Source: a virus
Reading direction: 5' to 3' (one strand)
Length of the DNA stretch: 63,917 nt
Virus record (IMG/VR): IMGVR_UViG_3300022929_002740
Coordinates: 1 to 63,917 of that record
The position numbers and the translations under genes were made by a program. Below, in pieces: positions 24,554-33,907 of this stretch (positions are counted from its first letter, which is position 1; each line of letters opens with the position of its first letter). Under the pieces are notes generated by a model. The model worked only from the letters and a program-made list of their open reading frames with translations. It did no database searches and was not told the origin of the DNA.

Positions 24554-24855
24554 TGGCAGTTGAATACAAAGCATCAAGCAGTTATAGTAATACAAGTGTT
24601 AACAGAAAATACTTGGATCTTTTTCAACCTGTAATTGTACAAGACGAACTTGATCAGGATCAGACAACAATGGTTATTCAACCCAAGCATCATAAGAGAC
24701 CTGATTTATTAGCATACGATTTGTATGGTAGTAGTAGACTATGGTGGATATTTGTACACTATAATAGAGATACTATCAAAGATCCGATTATGGACTTTAA
24801 AAGTGGAACAAAGATTCAAGTACCGAGAACATATAAATCATCAGGAAACAACTGA
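24553..24855 (+). CDS. gp53: Baseplate wedge protein gp53
   Basis: A 100-residue protein with the gp53 core 'RPDLLAYDLYGSSRLWWIF' near residues 50-68, followed by 'DTIKDPIMDFKSGTKIQVP', a LysM-like fold that helps close the baseplate wedges. It is shorter than T4 gp53 (196). Start and stop overlap its neighbours by a few bases, giving coupled translation. Confidence 0.9.
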   Translation: MAVEYKASSSYSNTSVNRKYLDLFQPVIVQDELDQDQTTMVIQPKHHKRPDLLAYDLYGSSRLWWIFVHYNRDTIKDPIMDFKSGTKIQVPRTYKSSGNN

Positions 24856-27515
24856 TGCAATCAATATACCAAGATAATGTCCTTAACACATACGACAGCT
24901 ACACATACAAATGGACCATGTATATGGTACATCCTGTTAACGCACATAAATTCGAAGCTAACATTGCACAAAACAATGTTGTGGTGATTGCTGAAAGTGG
25001 TGTTGAAAGTGAAATAAACATACAAAGTGTAGAACAGAATCTTGTGCTTGCTTTTAAAAAAGCCAAAGATCGTAATGGATTAGCAAACATGTTTGTGTTT
25101 AATCTAGTAGAACCAGGCGGAGCTACACTTTTCAACAGAATATTAGAAGGTGCAAGACGACTTAGAATAGAAAATCACTTGCATGCATGTTTCCTATTAG
25201 AACTTCGATTCGTTGGCTATGATCAAAATGGTAATGCTACTAATAATATTGCAGGTCCTTTTTACTACATGACCACTATGACCGGTCTCACATTTGATTA
25301 CAGAGAAGGCGCGACACAGTATACAGCTAATCTAGTAGAAACACATCAAGATGCTTATAAAACACTTAACTTATACACCAAGCAACAACTCACAGTGAAT
25401 AGTGTAAACACATTTGGTGAATTTTTACAGCAACTACAAGAAAAAGTAAATGAACAAGAAAGAGAAAGTACTGCACTTAGTCCAAGTAAACTTTTTAGTA
25501 CGTTATATAACTTTGGTGCAGTAGACGATACAGCAGAATGGCTCAACTGGAAATTCGGAGCCTCTGCCGCCAGTGGGGACACCAGTCTAAAAAGCACCAG
25601 TGTCACAGGTGACGGCACACTTACATTTACTTTTAAACAAGGCACAGGTATAAACACAGCAATTGTAGTAGCTCTGATGCAAACAGATAATTTTAGAAAA
25701 ATGCCTACATTCGAAGGAGGCTTCCACAAAGATAATGCAGATGATGGAGAAGCAAAAGCACCAACTTTTGCAGAACTTAGCAGTTGGTTTATTTTTGATA
25801 ACGATACAGAATTTCTAAGATATGATCCAGTAGCTCGTTCTTATCAAAAACGCATCACATTTAATCTCAAAAAGTTTGCAACACAAGAATTAGTACATGA
25901 TGCAATCAGTTATGAAAATTTAATATTCAACAAAAATATTCAAGAAGACAGACTTAAAAAAATCATCAGAGAAGGACTATTACGCAAACGGTTTGACTAC
26001 ACTCACACAGGATTAAACACAGAAGTCTTAAATTTAGATGTTAGTTTACACAACACTTATTTCCAACTTCAAGCTATTAATCATGGTAAAACAGAAAACA
26101 GAGCACAAGGATTTGCTGGTATGAGCGAAGATCAGCAACAGTTGTCTATACTACAAACTGATGTGCAAGAAATAAAAGGTGATCTTAATGCACTGAATGC
26201 AAGAAAAAACATACTAACTAAAGAACTAGAAAATTTAGATGAATATCAACTTGCTAGTGATGTAGGCGGGCAACAACAAGAACTTGCAGAAATAGATCAG
26301 CAAATACAAAAGAAAGAAGAAGAATTAAGTTTAGCTTTGATAAGTGCAACTGAGTTGGAAAAAATACTTAATCAAGATATTAAAGGATCTAGATTACCGC
26401 CTGTTGCAAGAAGATACATAACACAAAGTGAAGTTAGAAAAAATAATAAAGCATTTGAGCAAAAAGGCGAAGACATGCCCACGGTGTTCGACACAGGCCC
26501 TGTCACAAGCAATGCTACTGTAGGACCTGATGATGGGGATACCGCAGGTGCTGCAATGTTGGGTGCAGTTGAACTAAATTTAAACAGTTTAAGTGACTTG
26601 GTTCAACAACAAATACAAGTTAGGGGAGATCCTTATTGGTTGGGCAGACCTAAGGGATCTGAATCGAGACTGGACGGAGCACAATATACCCGCGGCGGCT
26701 GTAACTATTTTTTAAATCTAAATTTTCCAACGTATCCTGATCACCAATCAGGATTAATGGATATCAGTGAACAAAACTTTGGAATAATTGGACTGTATCG
26801 TGTTACCAGAGTTGATGCTAGTTACAGTGATGGTCAATTTACAATGACACTGGATGCATTCAGAGATACAAACACTAATATTGGGCTAACATATGATATT
26901 CTTACTACAGGACTTATTGAAGAACAAGACACAAGAACACAAGCTGAGCGTTTTGCAGCCGAAGCGGATGCAGAAGAACCACCAGAAGCTGATTTTGGTG
27001 CAGGCGATGATACAACTGGAGATGAAACAGCTCCGCCAGCTAGTGCTGACGGCACAGGTGTAGTTACAGAAAGTCAATCAAGTGTAGCCGCAACAAGAAC
27101 ATTACCTATCGATCCTGAACTAAAATCTATACTAGCTAACGCCGGCGCTGCCGCTGGCGTAAATGTTGATGTTCGCAGTGGTGGACAAGATAGTAGCACA
27201 GGCTTTACAGGAAGTTCTAGACACAACAACGGAATGGCAGCAGATGTAGCACTCAGAGATAGCACAGGAAGAAGATTAAGTTTAGACAATCCAGCAGATG
27301 TTCCTATCATACAAAACTTTATAGCGCAAACCAAACGTTACGGTGCTACAGGTATAGGAGCAGGAAATGGCTACATGGGAGACAACACATTTCACATTGA
27401 TATAGCTGATAGTGTAGGACAAGGAGCTCCAGGATACTGGGGAGGACAACTAGACAATGGCACATATAGAGCAAGAAATGCACCGCCTTGGTTACGAGAT
27501 ATTTTTATAGGATAA
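24855..27515 (+). CDS. Baseplate hub protein with C-terminal M15-like peptidase domain
   Basis: An 886-residue protein. Residues 1-210 are a folded beta-rich part likely to be hub structure ('MYMVHPVNAHKFEANIAQ' early on). About 410-520 is coiled coil. A Glu/Asp/Ala/Thr linker at about 690-750 precedes a C-terminal domain (about 755-886) with the M15-type zinc peptidase pattern: 'SSRHNNGMAADVAL' (His790, Asp797) and 'NTFHIDIAD' (His847). M15 enzymes cut the peptide stems of peptidoglycan, so this domain may help the tail tip cross the cell wall. It directly precedes gp5, which lacks its lysozyme domain. The N-terminal part may be a gp27-like hub; that is inference. Confidence 0.75.
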   Translation: MQSIYQDNVLNTYDSYTYKWTMYMVHPVNAHKFEANIAQNNVVVIAESGVESEINIQSVEQNLVLAFKKAKDRNGLANMFVFNLVEPGGATLFNRILEGARRLRIENHLHACFLLELRFVGYDQNGNATNNIAGPFYYMTTMTGLTFDYREGATQYTANLVETHQDAYKTLNLYTKQQLTVNSVNTFGEFLQQLQEKVNEQERESTALSPSKLFSTLYNFGAVDDTAEWLNWKFGASAASGDTSLKSTSVTGDGTLTFTFKQGTGINTAIVVALMQTDNFRKMPTFEGGFHKDNADDGEAKAPTFAELSSWFIFDNDTEFLRYDPVARSYQKRITFNLKKFATQELVHDAISYENLIFNKNIQEDRLKKIIREGLLRKRFDYTHTGLNTEVLNLDVSLHNTYFQLQAINHGKTENRAQGFAGMSEDQQQLSILQTDVQEIKGDLNALNARKNILTKELENLDEYQLASDVGGQQQELAEIDQQIQKKEEELSLALISATELEKILNQDIKGSRLPPVARRYITQSEVRKNNKAFEQKGEDMPTVFDTGPVTSNATVGPDDGDTAGAAMLGAVELNLNSLSDLVQQQIQVRGDPYWLGRPKGSESRLDGAQYTRGGCNYFLNLNFPTYPDHQSGLMDISEQNFGIIGLYRVTRVDASYSDGQFTMTLDAFRDTNTNIGLTYDILTTGLIEEQDTRTQAERFAAEADAEEPPEADFGAGDDTTGDETAPPASADGTGVVTESQSSVAATRTLPIDPELKSILANAGAAAGVNVDVRSGGQDSSTGFTGSSRHNNGMAADVALRDSTGRRLSLDNPADVPIIQNFIAQTKRYGATGIGAGNGYMGDNTFHIDIADSVGQGAPGYWGGQLDNGTYRARNAPPWLRDIFIG

Positions 27516-27519
27516 AAAC

Positions 27520-29085
27520 ATGAGAAGAAGTGGATTAAACACATTTGCCCAAAGAGTTCCTGACAATTACAAAAATAAAGGTAATGTTTCAGGCTTTAGC
27601 AATTTTGAAGGATTGTATATTGGAAAAGTTATCGAAATTGTAGATGATAGATATGAGGGTTATTGTTATGTTGAAATTATAGGACAACAACAACTGTCTA
27701 GCACTACTGGCAATCCTGAAGATAGAAAAAATTATGTCAGATGTAGACGAGCCATGCCTTATGGCGGTAGCTATCAAGCCACAGATCACACAAGAAGCTA
27801 TGGTATGAGTACACACCCGCCTGCTCCTGGAACAGAAGTTATAGTTGCATTTACAACAGAAAATCAAGAAGGCATTATACTTGGAATTCTAGCAGATACA
27901 GGAAGAAACAGCAGTTATCCTGACAATGCTGCTGGTTTTGTACAAGGCGAAGACAATTCAGTTGCTCCTACATTTGACCAAGGCGTAGGCAAGAGGCAAG
28001 AAAAGAACACTAGACCTAGACATCCTCTTGCTGGTGCATTAGGAAAACAAGGACTACAGCTAGACAGTGTTCGAGGACTCAGCAGTAGCAGTGCTAGAAG
28101 AGAATCACCTAGTAATGTATTTGGGTTTAACACTCCTAGCGGTCACAGTTTGGTACTTGATGATGGTACAGTAAGTAAAAGTGAAAGAAGTTTAAGTCCT
28201 GATCCTAATAGACAAGCAGGTAATAGTAATTTAGTGAGACTGCGCAGTGCTGGCGGCGCTCAAATGTTGTTCAATGATACTGCTGGTATTGTTTACGTAA
28301 TTAATCAAGCAGGCAACAGTTGGGTACAACTAAGCAGTGATGGTAAAATTGATATCTACAGCCAGGGTGATATTAGTATGCACACTGAAACAGACTTTAA
28401 CTTGCATGTAGGCGGCGATTTTAATTTAGATGCCGAGTGTGTGAATATTAAATCCAGAGGCGATTGTGGAACAAAATTTGAAACTGTTACAGGTGAGTTT
28501 AATTTACACAGTGCTAAAGATATTAAATTCACCACAGACTTAAATCATCATCTAGTTGCCAAAGGCACAAGTAGAACAACTGCTCCATTGATAGACTTAA
28601 ATGGTCCTGCTGCAACGGCGGCAACAAAGACCACAAACAACAACATTACAGTCAACAAAACAGTAAAGCAAAGTATTACTAGCAGAGTTCCAGAAGCTGA
28701 ACCTTGGGGAGGGCATGCCGAACAACAGACTCCTATTGCAAGTTGTGCAAGTACTAATCTAGACCTTAAAGGTGTTGACATAGATCTCAGTAACATTAAT
28801 AATACTAATAAAGATTCTAGCAATCGAGTTGGACGTAGATCTGGTTCTGGAGTAACAGACGATGGTTTTGACAGTAATGCAAAATATCCATCTTATGCAC
28901 CTCCAGGCACTACTCCTAATTTAGATGACGAAGATTCTGAAAATGTAGGAGTAGCTGTAGGAGCATTAGTTGCTGAGGAAGAACTGAGATTTGGTACGAC
29001 ACAAGATAATCAAGTATACGGTACTCTCAGAAGTGCTACACCTGAAGAACTTAATGTTAATCCTAGAAAAGGGAGACCTTTTTAA
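27520..29085 (+). CDS. gp5: Central spike protein gp5-like (OB fold and beta-helix, no lysozyme)
   Basis: A 521-residue protein. Residues 30-125 match the gp5 OB-fold domain ('FEGLYIGKVIEIVDD', 'THPPAPGTEVIVAF', 'GIILGILAD'). Residues about 240-345 carry the repeating 'D.Y..G......T..DFNLHVGGDFNL' pattern of the triple-stranded beta-helix spike. T4 gp5 has a lysozyme domain between these parts; here that place holds a low-complexity linker ('GLSSSSARRESPSN'). Lytic functions seem moved to the M15-like domain upstream and the GH24-like protein downstream. The C-terminal 100 residues are acidic and probably disordered. Confidence 0.88.
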   Translation: MRRSGLNTFAQRVPDNYKNKGNVSGFSNFEGLYIGKVIEIVDDRYEGYCYVEIIGQQQLSSTTGNPEDRKNYVRCRRAMPYGGSYQATDHTRSYGMSTHPPAPGTEVIVAFTTENQEGIILGILADTGRNSSYPDNAAGFVQGEDNSVAPTFDQGVGKRQEKNTRPRHPLAGALGKQGLQLDSVRGLSSSSARRESPSNVFGFNTPSGHSLVLDDGTVSKSERSLSPDPNRQAGNSNLVRLRSAGGAQMLFNDTAGIVYVINQAGNSWVQLSSDGKIDIYSQGDISMHTETDFNLHVGGDFNLDAECVNIKSRGDCGTKFETVTGEFNLHSAKDIKFTTDLNHHLVAKGTSRTTAPLIDLNGPAATAATKTTNNNITVNKTVKQSITSRVPEAEPWGGHAEQQTPIASCASTNLDLKGVDIDLSNINNTNKDSSNRVGRRSGSGVTDDGFDSNAKYPSYAPPGTTPNLDDEDSENVGVAVGALVAEEELRFGTTQDNQVYGTLRSATPEELNVNPRKGRPF

Positions 29086-29984
29086 TGGCACTTGAACAAG
29101 TTGATAGAAAGTTTCAAATTGTATGGGAAGATTTTATTGTACAAAATACATCATTGTACAATACTCAGTTGCTATTGTCAGATTTGACTGCAAGTGACGA
29201 TTGTAAACTTACTGCACTTAATTTTAGTAGATACAACGGATATGTTGGCACAGGTTACGGAGAAAGTTCAACCAGTGATGGTGTAACTGAACAACAAGCA
29301 TATGATATTTGGGACAGTGAATTTAATAGATATCAAAAAATTGTAAAAAAACAATTGATTTCTAAAAATATTGTGCAAATGAGCCAAACAATGTATGATG
29401 CGCTTGTGTTGTTCAACTGGACAACAGGCAATTTATTTTACAGCAATGCTACTGAAGGTCAGTACAACATGACCAACGCAATTGTAACAAAAGACACAGA
29501 TACAGTAGCAAACATGATGTCGAGAAGTGTTTTAAACAAAGAAAAGTGTATGCGTTGTGCTAGTGTATTGAGGCTTGCAGACTACGGAAACAATAAAAAC
29601 AGATCTTGGATGCGCACCAACGGCATATACTACATGAGAGATCAGAATGAAAAGAACTTGCTGACTGACGCACAACTCAAACGTGCAAGATTTGCATACT
29701 ATGCAGAGACACTGAAGTTTTTACCATTTACTCCTGAAAGTATTAAACGAGACATTGCCAAACGCTACAATAAAACCCTTGTCAATCAAACATTCACATA
29801 CAGCGGAACTAACACCTTTACTATGGATACTAATTTTAGCATGGATCCAATTGAAAAACTAGAAGTAAGACTCAACGGAGAGATACTAGATCACTTATTT
29901 GATTTTACAGTGAGTGATTTAGTTGTTACTATCACAAAAAACATGACAAATGGCGATATTATACGTACTCAGATCAAAATATAA
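29085..29984 (+). CDS. Lysozyme-fold (GH24-like) baseplate protein, possibly inactive
   Basis: A 299-residue protein. Residues about 36-170 follow the phage T4 lysozyme pattern: 'YNGYVGTGYG' (compare GYYTIGIGH), 'GVTEQQAYDIWDSEF' (70s) and 'MSQTMYDALVLFNWTTGNLF' (99-118). The catalytic Glu of T4 lysozyme is replaced in the best alignment by Asp38 or Asp39 ('ASDDCKL' for DEGLRL), and the second catalytic Asp is not obvious, so activity is doubtful. A C-terminal beta module (about 230-299) resembles the dispersed 'FTGTGSQT...NG...' module of fibre genes. It sits right after gp5, as if the gp5 lysozyme domain had become a separate gene. Fold call by eye. Confidence 0.65.
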   Translation: MALEQVDRKFQIVWEDFIVQNTSLYNTQLLLSDLTASDDCKLTALNFSRYNGYVGTGYGESSTSDGVTEQQAYDIWDSEFNRYQKIVKKQLISKNIVQMSQTMYDALVLFNWTTGNLFYSNATEGQYNMTNAIVTKDTDTVANMMSRSVLNKEKCMRCASVLRLADYGNNKNRSWMRTNGIYYMRDQNEKNLLTDAQLKRARFAYYAETLKFLPFTPESIKRDIAKRYNKTLVNQTFTYSGTNTFTMDTNFSMDPIEKLEVRLNGEILDHLFDFTVSDLVVTITKNMTNGDIIRTQIKI

Positions 29985-30004
29985 AAAGTAGCAGTTAATT
30001 TTGC

Positions 30005-30012
30005 CATAAATA
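30005..30012 (+). promoter_or_regulatory. Late promoter CATAAATA directly before gp25
   Basis: CATAAATA ends 5 nt before the gp25 ATG. T4 late transcripts start about 6 nt after this motif, so the RNA would begin at or beside the start codon. No ribosome binding site is visible upstream of the ATG. Confidence 0.6.
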
Positions 30013-30017
30013 TTAGT

Positions 30018-30380
30018 ATGGCAACATACATCGGATATAGCACAATAGACACAGTCACAGGCAGTAAAACATTGGAAGATGTTGATATTGCAAAACGTGA
30101 CTTGATGAATCATTTTTACACTCGCAGAGGCGAACGTGTAATGAATCCAACATTTGGTAGCATACTACCCGAGTTGGTGTTTGAACCACTGGATTATACA
30201 ACAGAAGCAGAAGCACTAGACGATGTGAACAGAATAGTGACCAACGATCCTAGATGGAAAGTTATAGAAACACTATTGAACAAGCCCACCGAGCATACAC
30301 TAGAAGTGCGTGTGAGAATGGAATATATTGATACAGGAACAGCAGAAGAACTGTTGTTAACATATGTAGGTGAAGAATAA
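30018..30380 (+). CDS. gp25: Baseplate wedge protein gp25
   Basis: A 120-residue protein of the gp25/GPW family: 'AKRDLMNHFYTRRGERVMNP' (residues 27-46), 'FGSILPELVFEPLD' (48-61) and 'LEVRVRMEYIDTGTAEELLL' near the end. It has a lysozyme-like fold without activity and binds the wedge and sheath. T4 gp25 has 132 residues. Its stop overlaps the ATG of gp6 (TAATG). The start has no Shine-Dalgarno sequence and sits 5 nt after a late promoter motif. Confidence 0.95.
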   Translation: MATYIGYSTIDTVTGSKTLEDVDIAKRDLMNHFYTRRGERVMNPTFGSILPELVFEPLDYTTEAEALDDVNRIVTNDPRWKVIETLLNKPTEHTLEVRVRMEYIDTGTAEELLLTYVGEE

Positions 30381-33300
30381 TGGCACAAGGCGCAAGACAG
30401 AGCAGTTTATTTGCTGCTGAAGATTTCAGCGTAGTGTACGAAAGTTTTAGTGAAGCTAATTTTCAGGCTTATGACTTTGAAACTATTCGTAACGCTATGG
30501 TTGATTATATTAACAACAACTATCCAGAAAACTTTAATGACTGGATCAACTCAAGTGAATTTGTAAGTTTGTTAGAACTTATGGCTTTCTTAGGTCATAA
30601 CTTAGCATACAGAGCAGACTTAGCCAGCAGAGAAAATTATCTAAGCACAGCAGAACGCAGAGAAAGCGCCTTACGTATTGCTGACTTCTTAGGATATACA
30701 CCTACTAGAAATGTTGTTGCCAACGGATTTTTAAAGATAGACAGTGTGAGAACAAACGAACCTGTGTTTGATGCAAATGGTAATAGTTTAGCAAACATAT
30801 CAGTGCAGTTTGATGACACAACTGATCCCAACAGTTACAAAAACTTTTTAACTATTATGAACAGCATGTTTCAAAGCAGTAGTCAGTTTGGATCTCCTTA
30901 TAGTAAAGTTACAATAGGTGGCGTAAGCAACGAAATTTATAGAACTAATAGTGTAAACAATTTGTCGACTCGTAACTTTCAAAACAGAATCAACAACAAA
31001 AATACAACTTTTAGTTTTTACAGTAGTAAAACTACTTCACAGAACACAATAATTGAAAAATCACCTGACCCGTACAGTGTTGTTGACTTGCTATACAAAA
31101 ATGATAACAGTGGTAATAGTAGTGCAAACACAGGTTTCTTTGTAGGATTCAAGCAAGGTGCAATGGAATACAAAGATTTTAATATTACCAATGGTTTACC
31201 TAATATGGTACTTGATATTAATGTAGACAACATTGCAAATGGAAATATTTGGGTACAAACAATCGACGAAGTAGGTCAAGTACAGAAAACTTGGACACAA
31301 GTTGATAAACTATTTGGAAACAGTGCTATATTCAATAGTACTAGTAATGCTATCAGAGATATTTACAGTGTTGCAAGTAGAGAGAGTGATCAAGTAAGTA
31401 TTGTTTTTGGAGACGGTTCATTTGGTAATATTCCACGTGGTAATATCAGAGTTTGGTATCGCACAGGACTAAATGAATCTTATAGCCTTAATCCTGATAC
31501 ATTTAATAGTACAAGTATGAACATTGATTATCAAGGAGCTGACGGTAATACATACAATGCACTTTTTACTCTCAGTTTGAAAAACAATGTAACCAACGCT
31601 AGTGCAAGAGAAAGTGTTGCTAGTATCAAAGCCAATGCTCCAAGATTCTTTGCCGCACAAGACAGAATGGTTACTGCTGCTGATTACAGTATTTTTCCTG
31701 TAACAGTAAGTGAAAACATTCGCAAGATTAAAAGTATTAACCGTGTACACAGTGGCCATAGTAGATTCCGTGATTTGTATGATCCTACAGCAACCTATAA
31801 TGATGCAACACAATACACAGACGACGGATATGTGTATGAAAATAATGTGACCAATAGAAGTCTTGTTAGTTTGCCTAACTCGTTGAACGGTGAACAGATT
31901 TATAAAAAGTATATCAGACCAATGCTGGGCAATGCAGAAGTTAAAAACTTTTACTACACAAGACAAGGTTACACAAGCACAACGTTCAATAGCAATTCAG
32001 ATTTTAACAATACAACAAGTGGTATTGTGTTTAGAAATGCAACAGAAACAGACATCACTGGAGTATTCCGCTGGAACCAAGTTACAAAAGCAAGCGGAAG
32101 TAGCAGTGGATATTTTACCAAAGACAGTATTGTACAGCGTACAGGACTTGTACAAACCAACAGTTTGAAAAAGGCAAGTTTAAACAGCTTGGTAGAATTT
32201 ATTAGTGCGCCTTATCAGATGGGGTATGTAAAAACTATCACAGTAGTAAACGGCGGCACAGGATACACAGGTATTCCCACAGTTACAGTTAACGGTGTTG
32301 GATCAGGCGCAACAGCCACAGCCACAGTTACAAGTGGCGCAGTTACAGCTATTGCAATTACCAATGCAGGAAGCGGATATGAGAACGGTACTACAGTTAC
32401 AATTACAGGCGGCGGCGGTAGCAATGCTACTGCTAAAGTAACACTAGCTGACAGTAACACACAATGGGTCAAAGTTGATAGACTTTACAAAGATGGCTTG
32501 GGCGACGACACAGCAGACGGTATTCCAACAGGAAATGACAACACAGGTAAAGGTGCTGTAGTACTGAGTGGTGTAGTAGAAGATGGTGCAAGAGTTAGAC
32601 GTATTGTTCCTGTGTTTGCTAAAGATTTTACAGACACAATCAAAACACAAGTTGTAAACAAGATAGATTCAAAAGTAAGTTTTGCACTGAGATACAACAG
32701 CGATACACAACAATGGCACATCATTGAAAGTGGAGACATTCCTGCTAACACAACCACACTTAATGCAGTAAGTAGTTGGAGTAGACAGTACGAAGGTAAT
32801 ACGAGCGGTACTGGCATAGACAACAGTTGGCTTATACGCTTTAACTATAGCAGTACACAGTGGGAAATACTTACTCGCAAAACACAAATGGTATTTGGCA
32901 GTAGTGCTAAACTTAAATTTAGCAACTTAAACTTCAACAGTACATTCAGCAGTGAAACACAAAAACCTTTAAGAGATTGTTTGAAAGTGTTGAGAATAAA
33001 TCCTGTTAGTGAACTAGATTCAACTGCTTTAGGCAGAGACTATAAGTTTAATTTGTTTGGATATTTTGTATATCAAGATGGCTACACAGATCCTCACAAT
33101 GTGAGAGTTACACTTGCTGATCCTAACAACGGAGACTATCCTACTAATCCAGAAGCATTCAACAATGTATTAGCTGGACAAACTATTAAACTAGGAACAA
33201 AAACTGTAGACGGATTTGACTATGTGTGTTATGATGCCAATGGCACTACCATTGTAAACGGTAAAGCTAATTTGCACACACAGTATGACAGAATCAGTGA

Positions 33301-33907
33301 CATCAACAATGTAATTGATCCTGCTATCACAAACATTGTGGACACATATGTATTGATGTCAAGTTATGATAGACAGTTTAGAACTTGGGCAAAATACGAC
33401 GGCAGAACAGAAACTAAACCTAATCCGCCGACTATCAGTGAACTTACAAACATGTTTGAAATATTAGAAAATAAAAAGAGTATCAGTGATCAGGTTATTT
33501 ACAGACCAGTTAAGTATAAAATACTATTTGGTGATTTAGCCAGCAGCGAACTACAAGCTAGATTTAATGTAACCAAAACTGCAAACAGTACACTCAGTGA
33601 CACTGAAGTGAAACAGCAGGTAATAAGACTTATCAATGATTACTTTGCTGTTGAAAACTGGGACTTCGGTGAAGACTTTTACTTTACTGAAATGGCAGCA
33701 TATATTCACAATAACATGATTGGCGAAATAAGTCAAGTTACAATTCAACCAGTTGGTAATAGCACAGACACCAAAGAACTATTCGAAATAACTAGTGCAG
33801 GAGACGAACTATTTCTTCCTGTAGTTGAAGCATCAAACATTATTGTATCTAACAGTATTGTTTCCAACAGCACAACAATAGCTGAAAGCACTGGAGTATC
33901 CTACTAA
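30380..33907 (+). CDS. gp6: Baseplate wedge protein gp6
   Basis: A 1175-residue protein whose N-terminus ('FSEANFQAYDFETIRNAMVD', 'SLLELMAFLGHNLAYRADLA', 'SALRIADFLGYTPTR') and C-terminal third match the gp6/baseplate J-like family. T4 gp6 has 660 residues; the excess includes a Gly/Thr/Ala-rich beta insert at about residues 618-690 ('VNGGTGYTGIPTVTVNGVG', 'NAGSGYENGTTVTITGGGG'), a repeat also found in the giant gene downstream. It forms the ring that joins the wedges. Start overlaps gp25 and stop overlaps the giant gene (TAATG), giving coupled translation. Confidence 0.93.
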   Translation: MAQGARQSSLFAAEDFSVVYESFSEANFQAYDFETIRNAMVDYINNNYPENFNDWINSSEFVSLLELMAFLGHNLAYRADLASRENYLSTAERRESALRIADFLGYTPTRNVVANGFLKIDSVRTNEPVFDANGNSLANISVQFDDTTDPNSYKNFLTIMNSMFQSSSQFGSPYSKVTIGGVSNEIYRTNSVNNLSTRNFQNRINNKNTTFSFYSSKTTSQNTIIEKSPDPYSVVDLLYKNDNSGNSSANTGFFVGFKQGAMEYKDFNITNGLPNMVLDINVDNIANGNIWVQTIDEVGQVQKTWTQVDKLFGNSAIFNSTSNAIRDIYSVASRESDQVSIVFGDGSFGNIPRGNIRVWYRTGLNESYSLNPDTFNSTSMNIDYQGADGNTYNALFTLSLKNNVTNASARESVASIKANAPRFFAAQDRMVTAADYSIFPVTVSENIRKIKSINRVHSGHSRFRDLYDPTATYNDATQYTDDGYVYENNVTNRSLVSLPNSLNGEQIYKKYIRPMLGNAEVKNFYYTRQGYTSTTFNSNSDFNNTTSGIVFRNATETDITGVFRWNQVTKASGSSSGYFTKDSIVQRTGLVQTNSLKKASLNSLVEFISAPYQMGYVKTITVVNGGTGYTGIPTVTVNGVGSGATATATVTSGAVTAIAITNAGSGYENGTTVTITGGGGSNATAKVTLADSNTQWVKVDRLYKDGLGDDTADGIPTGNDNTGKGAVVLSGVVEDGARVRRIVPVFAKDFTDTIKTQVVNKIDSKVSFALRYNSDTQQWHIIESGDIPANTTTLNAVSSWSRQYEGNTSGTGIDNSWLIRFNYSSTQWEILTRKTQMVFGSSAKLKFSNLNFNSTFSSETQKPLRDCLKVLRINPVSELDSTALGRDYKFNLFGYFVYQDGYTDPHNVRVTLADPNNGDYPTNPEAFNNVLAGQTIKLGTKTVDGFDYVCYDANGTTIVNGKANLHTQYDRISDINNVIDPAITNIVDTYVLMSSYDRQFRTWAKYDGRTETKPNPPTISELTNMFEILENKKSISDQVIYRPVKYKILFGDLASSELQARFNVTKTANSTLSDTEVKQQVIRLINDYFAVENWDFGEDFYFTEMAAYIHNNMIGEISQVTIQPVGNSTDTKELFEITSAGDELFLPVVEASNIIVSNSIVSNSTTIAESTGVSY

